Assembly: GCA_024692955.1 (NCBI GenBank)
Contig: JAILLW010000117.1
Span: 1-64,000 of the forward strand
Direction of reading: 5' to 3'
DNA: 64,000 nt
DNA from: Lachnospiraceae bacterium
Lineage (GTDB): Bacteria; Bacillota; Clostridia; Lachnospirales; Lachnospiraceae
Positions 19,306-29,692 of the stretch are shown here, in pieces. Under the pieces are notes generated by a model, which had not been told where the DNA came from, did not search any database, and was given only the letters and a program-made list of their open reading frames with translations. Every line of letters starts with the position of its first letter. Position 1 is the first letter of the stretch. A program made the translations under genes and the position numbers.

Positions 19306-20061
19306 ATGAAGAAATTCATCTCCTGGAATGTGAACGGGCTCAGGGCCTGCAGGGAAAAGGGATTTGAGGAGACTTTCCGGGATCTGGACGCGGATATCTT
19401 CTGCCTGCAGGAGACGAAACTGCAGGCCGGACAGATCGATCTTGAAACTCCCGGCTATCATCAGTTCTGGAATTATGCCGAAAAGAAGGGATATTCCGGA
19501 ACGGCGGTCTTTACGAAGGAGGAACCTCTTTCGGTGACATACGGGATTGGTGTTGAGGAGCATGACCGTGAGGGCCGCGTGATCACGCTGGAGTATCCCG
19601 ATTATTATTTCATCACGGTCTATGTGCCGAATTCCCAGGATGAACTGAAACGTCTTGATTACCGTATGAAATGGGAGGATGCGTTTTTAGCCTATATCAA
19701 GTCCCTGGAGGCGGACAGGCCGGTGATCTACTGCGGGGATCTTAATGTCGCGCATAAAGAGATCGACCTTAAGAATCCGAAGACAAATCGCCGGAATGCC
19801 GGCTTTACGGATGAAGAGCGCGGGAAGTTTGATGCGGTTTTAAAGAGCGGGATGATCGATACCTTCCGGTATTTCTATCCCGATAAGGAGCAGATCTATT
19901 CCTGGTGGAGCTACCGGTTCCACGCAAGGGAAAAGAATTCGGGCTGGCGGATCGACTACTTTGTGGTATCGGAAGCGCTGAAGGACCGGCTTCTTGACGC
20001 GAAGATCCATACGGAGATCATGGGTTCCGACCACTGTCCGGTGGAATTGTCGATCAGCTGA
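19306..20061 (+). CDS. Exodeoxyribonuclease III / AP endonuclease
   Basis: [61 protein letters not shown]. Confidence 0.95.
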   Translation: MKKFISWNVNGLRACREKGFEETFRDLDADIFCLQETKLQAGQIDLETPGYHQFWNYAEKKGYSGTAVFTKEEPLSVTYGIGVEEHDREGRVITLEYPDYYFITVYVPNSQDELKRLDYRMKWEDAFLAYIKSLEADRPVIYCGDLNVAHKEIDLKNPKTNRRNAGFTDEERGKFDAVLKSGMIDTFRYFYPDKEQIYSWWSYRFHAREKNSGWRIDYFVVSEALKDRLLDAKIHTEIMGSDHCPVELSIS

Positions 20062-20085
20062 TAAATTTTTAATGTTTAGACTTTT

Positions 20086-20111
20086 GGGGGTAGAGATACC
20101 CCCGTTTTTTT
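20086..20111 (+). terminator. Rho-independent terminator
   Basis: GGGGGTA-GAGA-TACCCCC-G-TTTTTTT. Confidence 0.9.
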
Positions 20112-20218
20112 AATATTATGACGGCAGGGGCAACAGACTTTTGACCCCGGCATCATATCATGAAAAGCCGATATGGCCGCGGTGAAACGGATGGGAGTCT
20201 GAGTGGTACAAACGGTTC

Positions 20219-21874
20219 ATGGAACGTTTAAGCTTCGCGAACAAAAGAATAATGCTCATATTTGCAGGGCTTTTCGTTACAGGCATGGTTACCTGCATGA
20301 TACCGGTATCGGTGATCAAGATCCATCACGTTCCGGCTTTTGCCTATGTTACGATGATCCTGATATGGGCTGTAAGCGTAAGGCGGAGGATCGTTGACGA
20401 AAAGATACGGAAACGTATTCTGGCTGCCTGTTTCTTTATGGTATTTCTCTTTTTCCTCAGGATGTGCAAATTCTCCTATTTCCCCGAGGATGTCTATGTC
20501 AATGAATATCTGTGGTACGGATATACCCTTCCGCTGACCGCGATACCCGTATGTATGTTTATGGCCGCCATGAACGTGGAACCGGTTAAAAACAGAAGAC
20601 TTGTCGCTTTGATGGAGAAACTGCTGATCTGCCTGAATGTCATCATCGTTGCGGTCGTAATGACCAACAATTATCATTCTTTCGTCTACAGGATCACCGT
20701 TCATCCGGATAAGGAATACACGCACGAATGGTTCTACTGGGTGACACTCTTCTTCCGGATAGGGCTGAGCATAGCCGGACTGTATGTTCTCTTAAGAAAA
20801 TGCTCCCTGTCGGCGGCAAAGAAGAAATGGTACATTCCCGTGATATGCATAGCCGTAAGCTGTATATTGCTCACATGGTATCTGATAAACGGCGGCGCCC
20901 CGCGCATTATGGGGCATAAACTCTTTCAGCTTCAGGAAGCGGTCTGCATTCCTTATATCATAGCCTTTGAGAGCATTATCCAGATCGGGATGATCCCCGC
21001 CAACTCGGGCTACCGGCATCTGTTCGATCACTCAGCCATAAGTGCCTGTATCTATGATAACAGCGATCAGCCGGTGCTCTTATCCGGTGACCGGCCCAAT
21101 GAGCCGGAAGACGAGGATCATCGTATAGCCAGGGAACCCATATCGGGAGGCTATATCACCTGGGTTGAAGACCTATCACCGATAAACCGGCTGAACCGGG
21201 AGATCGAAGAGGTGACGGAAGAACTTGCGGATGAAAATGATTTTATCCGCAAGGAAAATGAATTCCGCTCGGAAAGAATCTCTTTCGAGGAGAGAAACCG
21301 GCTGTATAACCGGATCGCAACGGCGGTCAGGACGAGGGCGGTCAGGTCCGATGCGCTGCTGACGGAGGCGCTCAATGCCGGCCCCGAAGAGGATGAATTA
21401 AGGAAAAAGATCATATATGCTTCGGTTCTCGGCGCATATATAAAAAGAATGGGGAACCTTATGCTCTTGACGGACGGAGCAGCTTTCCTCTCATCGGGAG
21501 AACTGTGCGCGTCGATCAGGGAGTCTTTCGAGTATCTTACTCTTAACGGGTGTCAGTGTTTCCTGAACGAAGCGGACAGGCGCGACATCAACTCATCGGC
21601 CGCACTGCTCGCGTACGAACTTTTTGAGGATACGATTGAGGACGTATGGCTGAGGCTTCATGCCATATCCGTAAGCCTGGAATATCAAGATGCCTTTCAG
21701 ATGAAGATCACACTGGACGCTGCGGCCGAAGCCGTTTCTCCCGCATGGAAGGATAAGGAGGTTCCGGCATCCGGATGCAGCCTGTCGGTAAAGTATGAGG
21801 ATGAAACGTACTTTATCTGTCTCAGGTTTCCCGACACAGGAAAGGAACAGGCCGTAAAGGAGGAAGAGGTATGA
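20219..21874 (+). CDS. 7TM histidine-kinase-like membrane protein with degenerate kinase region
   Basis: About seven TM helices, coiled coil, then a region collinear with a kinase core (RNRLYNRIATAVRTRAVRSDALL...LLAYELFEDTIEDVWLRLH...) lacking clear H- and G-boxes. Confidence 0.65.
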   Translation: MERLSFANKRIMLIFAGLFVTGMVTCMIPVSVIKIHHVPAFAYVTMILIWAVSVRRRIVDEKIRKRILAACFFMVFLFFLRMCKFSYFPEDVYVNEYLWYGYTLPLTAIPVCMFMAAMNVEPVKNRRLVALMEKLLICLNVIIVAVVMTNNYHSFVYRITVHPDKEYTHEWFYWVTLFFRIGLSIAGLYVLLRKCSLSAAKKKWYIPVICIAVSCILLTWYLINGGAPRIMGHKLFQLQEAVCIPYIIAFESIIQIGMIPANSGYRHLFDHSAISACIYDNSDQPVLLSGDRPNEPEDEDHRIAREPISGGYITWVEDLSPINRLNREIEEVTEELADENDFIRKENEFRSERISFEERNRLYNRIATAVRTRAVRSDALLTEALNAGPEEDELRKKIIYASVLGAYIKRMGNLMLLTDGAAFLSSGELCASIRESFEYLTLNGCQCFLNEADRRDINSSAALLAYELFEDTIEDVWLRLHAISVSLEYQDAFQMKITLDAAAEAVSPAWKDKEVPASGCSLSVKYEDETYFICLRFPDTGKEQAVKEEEV

Positions 21875-23124
21875 CATATACACTGCTTCCCGAACTTACG
21901 AGAGGATGCCTTCTTGCATTCGCTACCCTGATCCTTATCATATTCATCTATGACATTATCAGGATGCTGGATGCGGGAAGGAGGAACCGCTATCTGATAT
22001 TGACCTGCCTGCTGGCAGCGGGGGCATTTGCGCTTTATCAGGGAATGGTCATGTACCAGCAGGAGGACCTTGCTTCCTTTGATATACCGGTATGGATCCT
22101 TGTTCCCGCTCTTCTGATCCTGCTTGTCTATTGCGCATATATGCAGTACAACATAGCCGTATGGCAAAGATCGAACATAACCGCAATGTCCGTTAAGGAA
22201 GCCTTTGACAGGCTTCCGACCGGCCTTGCCTATTATACGGGCGGCGGAGTTCCCGTTATGATAAATGAAGCCATGCAGGAACTTTCGCGAAGGGTATTCG
22301 GTGAGACTGTCATAGATGCGGGAGCATTCTGGGAAAAGATAAAATCATATGACACCGAAGCGGCGGTAAAGGATCCTGACAGCGCCATAGTAAGAGCGGG
22401 AGAAAAAATATACAGCATCAGGCAAAGAGTTCTGCAGCTTAGCGGAATCAGGGTGTTCGAACTGACGGCGTCCGATATAAGCAAGGAATATGAGCTTACG
22501 CGGGAGCTTGAGGAGAAACAGAATAAGGCAAGGGTGCTTAACAACCGGCTCAAGGCACTTATGAGAACTCTCGAATATGTATCCATGAACCGGGAACTGC
22601 TCAAGCTTAAAACCGCGCTCCATGACAATATCGGTCAGAGCATACTCATCGCAAAACGGTATCTGCACGCACCGGAAAGTGTGGACAGGAAACGGATGCT
22701 TGAATTCTGGCAGGATAACGTGAGCCATCTCATAAATGACGAGCCTGAGGAATGGGAGCTTCCCTATTATGTGATCTCGAAAGAGGCTGACCTTCTGGGT
22801 ATCAGGCTTAATCTGATCGGAGAGCTCCCAAAAGAAAGAGAGCTGATACCGGTTGTGGATGCAGCAGTCTCGACTCAGATCAGCAATACGCTCAAGCACA
22901 CGAACGGTACCGAGATAACGATCGCCGTGGCCGAGACAGAAGATCATTATGTTCTGAGCTTTACAAATGACGGAGATGCTCCGAAAGGCGAAATAGAGCC
23001 GCGGGGCGGTCTTGAAAACCTCCGCCGCAAAACAGAGGACGCGGGAGGCAGGATGGAGATCATATCTTCACCCGGGTTCATCCTTAAGATCACACTTCCG
23101 AAAGGAGGATACTATGCCGTATAA
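21871..23124 (+). CDS. Sensor histidine kinase (HisKA_3-like)
   Basis: TM helices; LLKLKTALHDNIGQSILIAKRYL (H-box); TQISNTLKHTNGTEITIAV; GGLENLRRKTEDAGGRMEI. Confidence 0.85.
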   Translation: MTYTLLPELTRGCLLAFATLILIIFIYDIIRMLDAGRRNRYLILTCLLAAGAFALYQGMVMYQQEDLASFDIPVWILVPALLILLVYCAYMQYNIAVWQRSNITAMSVKEAFDRLPTGLAYYTGGGVPVMINEAMQELSRRVFGETVIDAGAFWEKIKSYDTEAAVKDPDSAIVRAGEKIYSIRQRVLQLSGIRVFELTASDISKEYELTRELEEKQNKARVLNNRLKALMRTLEYVSMNRELLKLKTALHDNIGQSILIAKRYLHAPESVDRKRMLEFWQDNVSHLINDEPEEWELPYYVISKEADLLGIRLNLIGELPKERELIPVVDAAVSTQISNTLKHTNGTEITIAVAETEDHYVLSFTNDGDAPKGEIEPRGGLENLRRKTEDAGGRMEIISSPGFILKITLPKGGYYAV

Positions 23125-23755
23125 GGTTGTTATAGCGGAGGATTTCCGCATGATACGGGAGATATTCGAGAGCACGGTGGAAAGGGCGGAAGGATATACG
23201 CTTGCCGCGTCGTTCCCCACAGCGGTACAGGCGGTCAAATATCTGGAAAAGAATGACGCGGACCTTGTACTTATGGATGTGCTCATTCCCGGCAGTATGA
23301 GCGGTCTTGATGCCGCCGAAAAGATAAAGAGCCTGAAGCCTGATGTGAAGATCATCGTCGTGACATCCATGCCGGAGCTGTCCTATGAAAAAAAGGCAAG
23401 AGAGACAGGGATCGAAGGCTTCTGGCAGAAGGAGATCCAGGAGCAGCCGATCCTTGAGATCATGGACCGTGTCATGGCGGGAGAGACCGTATATCCGAGT
23501 GAACAGATCGAGGTTCCGATCGGAAATGCCGTCAGTACGGAATTTACGGACAGAGAAGCGGATGTCCTGAAAGAGCTGGTATCGGGCGCTTCAAACAAAG
23601 AGATCGCGCAAAAGCTTAATATGGGAGAATCGACTGTCAAAATGCACATCACCAATATGCTTCAGAAATCCGGCTATCACAGCCGTCTTGAGCTTGCGCT
23701 TATGGCAAGGCATTACGGGATCGCTATCAATGAAAAGGATCCGACAGTGACATAA
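23114..23755 (+). CDS. NarL/LuxR-family response regulator
   Basis: MPYKVVIAEDFRMIREIFEST; LVLMDVLIPGSMSGLDAAEKIK; FTDREADVLKELVSGASNKEIAQKLNMGESTVKMHITNML. Confidence 0.93.
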   Translation: MPYKVVIAEDFRMIREIFESTVERAEGYTLAASFPTAVQAVKYLEKNDADLVLMDVLIPGSMSGLDAAEKIKSLKPDVKIIVVTSMPELSYEKKARETGIEGFWQKEIQEQPILEIMDRVMAGETVYPSEQIEVPIGNAVSTEFTDREADVLKELVSGASNKEIAQKLNMGESTVKMHITNMLQKSGYHSRLELALMARHYGIAINEKDPTVT

Positions 23756-23871
23756 GCCTGACAGACTTTAGACGTTTGGCGGTAGTGAGACGGAAGATCA
23801 TAAGATATATTAAAAACGCAATCTATAGCCCGGAGCAGGGAAGAACGGGTATAACAACGAGGGAGGTAATC

Positions 23872-26800
23872 ATGAACGTTTTAAAGAAGAAACTGATTAC
23901 ATTTGCGGTAACGATCGGAATGTTGGCCGGATCCTTTATGCCGGCAATACCTGCTGCAGCCCTGGAAACGGACCTTTCCGGGGAAGACAGTTTTACGTTT
24001 TCCGACGAGGCGGATTTCGAGGACGAAACCGTTTATGGTGAAGAGGGATCGGAACCTTTGATCGAAACCGCGGAAGAGATCGCGGAAGAGATCTCCGGGG
24101 AGTTCGACGGAGAGATCACGGAGGAGGATGATCTTTTCACAGAGGATGGAGAGCTTTTCGCGGAGGATAAGTCTGCTGACGCGGAAGGAGGGGCGGTTGA
24201 AAGCAGGGTACCCGATCCGGACGGGGCGCCCGTTTCGATTGTCATCGATGACGATCATTTTCCCGATTACCAGTTTAGAAGATACCTGAACGATAAATGG
24301 GACAAAGATGGTGACGGAATATTGAGTTCCACCGAAATAAGCGCCGTAAAAAAGATCGAGATCAAAGGAACAGGAGCTTCCGCATATAATGTCCACACCC
24401 TTAAGGGGATTGAATATTTCACGAGTCTTGAAGAACTGTCGGCAACCAACTGCAGCATTTACGGAACCGTTGATCTTCAGAAGAATACGAAGCTTTCAAT
24501 ACTGGATCTCTCCCAGAGCTCGGTGAAGAATATCCTCTATAAAGTGATACTTACAGGTACCTCCATCACAAGCATCAATGTGACCAATAACGGTTATCTT
24601 ACGGACCTTGTCATGTCAGGAAAAGACAAATTACGGCTGGAGCATCTGTGGGCCAATAATACGGGACTGGACGGATTTCCGTATGATGAATGCAATAAGC
24701 TGGTGACATTGTGCTGCAAAGGACAGAATCTTAAGAGCCTGAAGATCACTTCCCCTAACCTTAGGCAACTTGACTGCTCAGGGAATAATCTGAAAACGCT
24801 GGACACCCGGAAAACAAAGGTTCTGGACGTGCTTTCCTGTAACGACAACAAACTGGAAAGTCTTCTTATAAACGGGGAGAACGTTAAGCTCAGTATTCTG
24901 GACTGTCACAACAACAGGATAACGGAGCTTACGATTCCTCATCCCGAAAAGATCACAAAACTGGATATCCGCAATAACAACATGTGCTTTATAAAGGGTG
25001 ATTTTTATCCCGGCTGTGAATTTATTGCCGACACGATCCTTTTCGGCGGTAAAAACGTTCCCGATACAAGCAACGAATATGTCATCAAGGTGAGACCGAA
25101 TGATGAAAAGGTAAAGCTTCCCGGGGATTTCAAGGAGAGCAGGGTTCTTGATCAGTTCCGCTCCGGGTCATCGTATAAAAAGACCGATTTCTATCTGGAT
25201 CCGAAAACAGCTGAACCGTACCTTGCTATCAGAAGAAATATTAGCGGCCTGCCCATGTCGGTCGATTTCCGATACGCAATTGTTAACCCTAATGATAATG
25301 ATGATGCGTTCGCCCCCTGTTTCCACATCCGCTTTGAACAGGATGATTATACGATCGCTCCCGATACAAATGCTTTCTGCTTTGCCAATGTCAGCTATCC
25401 TGTCCCCGGCACAAGAGTTGGCGATACGGGCAGACTGAAGAACATAAATCCGGAAACAGGTGAGGAAATCACAGATCCGAATTTCAGTTTATCGGTTCCC
25501 GTATGGGTAGAGGCAGATAATTACGAAGTCCTGAAGCCGGATGATACGTTTCGGTTCGGGCACCATTATGTACTGAAATTCATGCTGACACCCAAGGAGG
25601 GCTACCGGTTCGATGCCGCGAATCTTCCGCTCAATGCGAGGATCCGGTTCTATCTTGACAAGAACGATACTGCTCCCTTCTTTCATGCGGACTACAGATG
25701 CCTGGATTCCCAGGGACGGCTCTGGATCTATGCGTCGCCTCATAAAAGCGGTTTCATTCATGAGGACAACTTCTCTCCTACGGGAGAATACATCACGGAA
25801 TATTTCAGCTATTATGCGGTGGACGAAACCCTTATGAAGATCCCGACTCTTGCCTCGGCAGCGGTTGTCCTGAAAGCCAAGGGAACGATCATCGTAAAGA
25901 ATTACGCGATCAAGATGAGGAAGGATCCGGAGGCGGACCCGAAGCTCCCGGACTACTGGTGCAGGATCCCGACATCGAATAACGGTACAAACGCGGACTA
26001 TCATTCGTTTGAAGAAGGGGAAGACGGAGAGCTTACCTTTACCAACCTGAAGACCGGTGAGTGGCATGATATCTATATCTCCACGGGAACGACCAAGAAT
26101 CTGGCAAAGGAGGAAGAAGCAGCGGGCCGGCATTATCAAATGAGCATCTTTCTGCCGGATGATTATCATGTGTATTATAAGTATGACACGGTATTTAGGG
26201 AGCTTTCTTCCAGGAACGAGGATGCTGCCTTTGTGGCGGGCGGTATCCCGGAGCGCCCGGATTATCCGGAATGGGCGGACGCACTGGGATATGTTTTTGA
26301 GGGATATTATCTTGATGCAGCATTCAAAAAGCCTTATGAGTTTGATAAATCGCTAAGCGACCGCACGACCCTCTATGCCAAAATGAGTAAACCCGGTTCT
26401 GTCACCGTGACGTTTGACCTGAACGGAAAAACCGGCGAACCTCCCGCTCCGCAGACGGTGGTGAAGGGACAGACGATCAAAAAACCGGTGGAAGACCCCG
26501 TAGTATACCAGTATTACTTTGGAGGCTGGTATGTCAGCAGTACGGACTTCAGCGAGAAGAACCGGTTTAACTTCAACAGCCCCGTAAATGAGGACCTGAC
26601 CCTCTATGCCCGCTGGCTCAATGGTCATGACGATATAAATAAAGTGACCTACCACTGGGGGGTGTGTGTGGACGGAGAATTCGAAAAGAAAGATATCCTA
26701 TATATCGTGCATGGTGAATGCGCCCCCAGACCTGAGTTTAGTCCGGATTATACGAGTACTGACGGTGTAAAGCATATTTTCAGAGGCTGGAAAAAGAAAG

Positions 26801-28602
26801 CCGATGCCTCGAACATACTGTATGATTTCTCCGATCCGGTAACGTATAATCTTGACCTCGAAGCAATGTATTTTGCCCCGATAAGTGAAAAAGCGTTTGA
26901 GATCAACTTTGTTCCGAATGAAGAAGAAGGTTTCGTTTTCAATGATATCTCGAACCGCTACGAACAGAGATACCGGCATACGGCTGTAAAACCCGAGATC
27001 ATAGTAACAGAGTCTTCTATCCCCCTGACCGCGGGAGTCGATTATACGATCAAATATACCAACAATAAAAATGTGAGCAAACCCGGAAAGCCTGCAACGG
27101 TCACCGTGACCGGAAAAGGCCGGTTCAAGGGTAAGGCTTCCATGCCCTTCTATATCATGCCTGTGGATATCGGAGCGGAAGAGAATTATGATCCGGACTA
27201 TTTTGAAGATGAAGATCCGGATCTCGGTGAGGGTAAATGGAAAATCAAGATTCCCGAGATCACGGTGCAAAAGAATTCAAAGATCGAACCCGTGATCTAT
27301 TATGGAAATGATTACAAGCTCGGAAAGAATGACTTTACCATCAGCAATACCGACAAAGTGAAATCCGACACCACCATTACCATTTTCGGAAAGGGCAATT
27401 TCACGGGAATGATCTCCGGGATCCCGGTAAAAGTCCTGTCCAAAAACGAGATGAAGGCAAAGACCCTGAAGGTCAGCCTGAATGCGAAAAAGCATGAATA
27501 CGGCGGGCCGGGTGCGGAACAGACTTTGACCGTGACCACGGCAGGAGCTCCCGGTGAGCTCACCGTTAAGAATGCTGACGGGGAGATCCTGACGCAGGAG
27601 TATTTTTCGATCCATTATTTCAATAATCTTAAAGCGGGGAGCGCCACGGTCGTTATACAGGGGAAGGCCCCCTATACCGGCACCGTGAGGAAAACCTTTA
27701 AGATCGCTCCGGCAAAAAATGCTGAAATTGAAATGGAGTGGAAAAATTCCGTCGAACTGTCACCCGGGCAGGCAAAGGCCATACCGGTGACTTACAATGA
27801 TATATGGGGCGAAGGGGTATTTTATAATGTCAAGGTAATTGCCTCCGGCGCGGACTTTAATGAGGAAGTTCTGTGTGAAGGAAGGGATTTCAGGATCAGT
27901 TATTCCAAAAACAGTACGGCAGGAACCGGAGAGTATAAGATGACCTTCCTCGGAAATTACAAAGGACATAAGGAAGTGAAGGGAAAATTTGACATTAAGC
28001 CCTTTAAGTATAATGCCGAGACTTTGGGCGATTTGGTTTATGTCCCGGATGTGATCTATAACGCGAAAAAAAGCAACAAGTCCGCACCCGTTGTTACTGT
28101 GGACGGCATCGGCCTCAGCAGCAAGGACTACACGGTGAAATACTACGACGGCGACACGGAGATCAGGAAGAAAAAGATCACCCTTACGGCGGAGGAGCAG
28201 TATAAGAAGATCACCGTGAAGATCACGGGCAGACGTAACCTTGAGACGGAGACACCTGTGGAAGGGTACTATTATATCAGAAAGATCCCTTCAGGTTCTG
28301 GACTTATCAATCTCAGCAAGGCAAAGATCGTCGGTAAGGGAACGAAAAAGGCGATCAAGTCGCAGACCTATACGGGCTATATGATCAGGCCCGAGATCGA
28401 TGTCCTTATCAAAATCGGAAAGAAATGGGAGAAGGTGGATCCGTCCTGCTATACCGTAACCTACGCCAACTGTGTGGGCAAAGGGAATGCGAGCCTCTTC
28501 GTAACGGGCGTGGAAGGAAAAGCCGCCGGAAGTAAAACGGGCAAATTCAAGATCGTTTCCGCTTCCATGGCGAAGCTTTTCAATACACTGTTCGGAGGAT
28601 GA
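23872..28602 (+). CDS. Large secreted leucine-rich-repeat surface protein with EF-hand-like loop, InlB B-repeat-like domains and MBG/Ig-like C-terminal modules
   Basis: MNVLKKKLITFAVTIGMLAGSFMPAIPAAALE signal peptide; DKDGDGILSSTEI; LDCSGNNLKTLD LRRs; VTFDLNGKTGEPPAPQTVVKGQ...YFGGWY...LTLYARW; repeated VDYTIKYTNNKN...VTGKGRFKG modules. RBS GGGAGG. Confidence 0.88.
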   Translation: MNVLKKKLITFAVTIGMLAGSFMPAIPAAALETDLSGEDSFTFSDEADFEDETVYGEEGSEPLIETAEEIAEEISGEFDGEITEEDDLFTEDGELFAEDKSADAEGGAVESRVPDPDGAPVSIVIDDDHFPDYQFRRYLNDKWDKDGDGILSSTEISAVKKIEIKGTGASAYNVHTLKGIEYFTSLEELSATNCSIYGTVDLQKNTKLSILDLSQSSVKNILYKVILTGTSITSINVTNNGYLTDLVMSGKDKLRLEHLWANNTGLDGFPYDECNKLVTLCCKGQNLKSLKITSPNLRQLDCSGNNLKTLDTRKTKVLDVLSCNDNKLESLLINGENVKLSILDCHNNRITELTIPHPEKITKLDIRNNNMCFIKGDFYPGCEFIADTILFGGKNVPDTSNEYVIKVRPNDEKVKLPGDFKESRVLDQFRSGSSYKKTDFYLDPKTAEPYLAIRRNISGLPMSVDFRYAIVNPNDNDDAFAPCFHIRFEQDDYTIAPDTNAFCFANVSYPVPGTRVGDTGRLKNINPETGEEITDPNFSLSVPVWVEADNYEVLKPDDTFRFGHHYVLKFMLTPKEGYRFDAANLPLNARIRFYLDKNDTAPFFHADYRCLDSQGRLWIYASPHKSGFIHEDNFSPTGEYITEYFSYYAVDETLMKIPTLASAAVVLKAKGTIIVKNYAIKMRKDPEADPKLPDYWCRIPTSNNGTNADYHSFEEGEDGELTFTNLKTGEWHDIYISTGTTKNLAKEEEAAGRHYQMSIFLPDDYHVYYKYDTVFRELSSRNEDAAFVAGGIPERPDYPEWADALGYVFEGYYLDAAFKKPYEFDKSLSDRTTLYAKMSKPGSVTVTFDLNGKTGEPPAPQTVVKGQTIKKPVEDPVVYQYYFGGWYVSSTDFSEKNRFNFNSPVNEDLTLYARWLNGHDDINKVTYHWGVCVDGEFEKKDILYIVHGECAPRPEFSPDYTSTDGVKHIFRGWKKKADASNILYDFSDPVTYNLDLEAMYFAPISEKAFEINFVPNEEEGFVFNDISNRYEQRYRHTAVKPEIIVTESSIPLTAGVDYTIKYTNNKNVSKPGKPATVTVTGKGRFKGKASMPFYIMPVDIGAEENYDPDYFEDEDPDLGEGKWKIKIPEITVQKNSKIEPVIYYGNDYKLGKNDFTISNTDKVKSDTTITIFGKGNFTGMISGIPVKVLSKNEMKAKTLKVSLNAKKHEYGGPGAEQTLTVTTAGAPGELTVKNADGEILTQEYFSIHYFNNLKAGSATVVIQGKAPYTGTVRKTFKIAPAKNAEIEMEWKNSVELSPGQAKAIPVTYNDIWGEGVFYNVKVIASGADFNEEVLCEGRDFRISYSKNSTAGTGEYKMTFLGNYKGHKEVKGKFDIKPFKYNAETLGDLVYVPDVIYNAKKSNKSAPVVTVDGIGLSSKDYTVKYYDGDTEIRKKKITLTAEEQYKKITVKITGRRNLETETPVEGYYYIRKIPSGSGLINLSKAKIVGKGTKKAIKSQTYTGYMIRPEIDVLIKIGKKWEKVDPSCYTVTYANCVGKGNASLFVTGVEGKAAGSKTGKFKIVSASMAKLFNTLFGG

Positions 28603-28612
28603 AAGGCAAAGA

Positions 28613-29692
28613 TCATTTAACTGCCGGGAAAAACCGGCTGACGGCAAAAGAAACCAGCCTGTGGTAGAAGTACCCTGCCGCAAGGGCAAGGAGAAAGAGG
28701 GCCGCAAAGAAAAGAGGGCCGTCAAAAGGCAGAGAGTTGCGGTACGCCGCCGCGGTTTCAAACAGAAAAAGATGAATGAGGAAGATCTCGAAACTGGATC
28801 TTCCCAATGCGGCAAAAAGCCTTGCAAACAGGGAGAAAAACCTGCTTTGCAGGGCTTTTTCCGAAAGATACGCAAGATCTGCCGAAAGCCCCGGCGCGAT
28901 GAGGAAGAAGGGATACCACCAGAGCCCGTAATGCCATTTGTCAAACCGGTCCTGAAGGCGAAGGAAATAATAAAGCAGGGCAAATCCCGAAAGAGCCGCC
29001 AGATTGAGCACCGCCGGGAAGAGCGGACCGGAGAGAAAACGCCGGAGAGATTTTCCGTTTTCGGAGTCTGGGAGTTGGCCGCTCGGAGAATTAAGCTCTT
29101 CGGTAAGCCTGCCGAGGAACGCGCCGAGTACAAAAAGCGAAAGCCTGCTCATCGCGATGAGCAGCAGTCCGTGCATAAAAGCGATACTGACGGCAAAGGA
29201 GAATATGATCAGAAGGAAAGCACACAGGAGGGGCTTTTTACTCCTCTTAAGAAGCAGACAGATATAGGGAGCAAGCAGGTAGAAGAATACGATCGCGTCC
29301 ACATACCAGTTAAACTGATTACCTGCGCCGTTCCACCAGCCGGTCATGGTCAGATTTCCGAAGATCTCGGTCATATAAAGCTGGTAGGTCACAAAGCGGA
29401 TGAGCATCCAGATCAGGATAAAGGGGAGATAGGCAGGCAGCAGGCGTTTCAGCCTTTTTCCGAAAAACCGCAGGATATCGCCGTCCCGGTTCAGGGAAAA
29501 CCAGCAGCCGAAACCGGAGAGCAGTATGAAAAGATCTACTCCGCCGTAGCCGGTATCCTGTAAAAACCCGAGCACCGGAAGTGAATTGTGGTCCGGCAGG
29601 TGATAGAACATGATCCACAGGATCGCGATCCCCATCACAAAGTCCCTGTTGTCCGACAGCCTCTTTCCCGTCTGAAATTCATTCATCTTCAC
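28613..29692 (-). CDS. Acyltransferase 3 (OafA-like) integral membrane acyltransferase
   Basis: RDFVMGIAILWIMFYHLPDHN (catalytic His context), GGVDLFILLSGFGCWFSLNR, multi-TM. Confidence 0.9.
   Translation of the reverse strand: MKMNEFQTGKRLSDNRDFVMGIAILWIMFYHLPDHNSLPVLGFLQDTGYGGVDLFILLSGFGCWFSLNRDGDILRFFGKRLKRLLPAYLPFILIWMLIRFVTYQLYMTEIFGNLTMTGWWNGAGNQFNWYVDAIVFFYLLAPYICLLLKRSKKPLLCAFLLIIFSFAVSIAFMHGLLLIAMSRLSLFVLGAFLGRLTEELNSPSGQLPDSENGKSLRRFLSGPLFPAVLNLAALSGFALLYYFLRLQDRFDKWHYGLWWYPFFLIAPGLSADLAYLSEKALQSRFFSLFARLFAALGRSSFEIFLIHLFLFETAAAYRNSLPFDGPLFFAALFLLALAAGYFYHRLVSFAVSRFFPAVK

Noticed and set aside
20074-23790. Similarity between gtttagacttttgggggtagagata (20074-20098) and ctttagacgtttggcggtagtgaga (23766-23790), which could suggest a shared operator for the sensor trio and the LRR gene
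   Set aside because: The first copy overlaps a clear rho-independent terminator (GGGGGTA-GAGA-TACCCCC-T7), which explains much of its sequence; the second has no dyad. Probably coincidental without genome-wide support.
28661-29563. 300-aa forward ORF opposite the acyltransferase-3 gene
   Set aside because: Lys/Arg/Glu-rich shadow translation; the reverse frame has clear acyltransferase-3 motifs.
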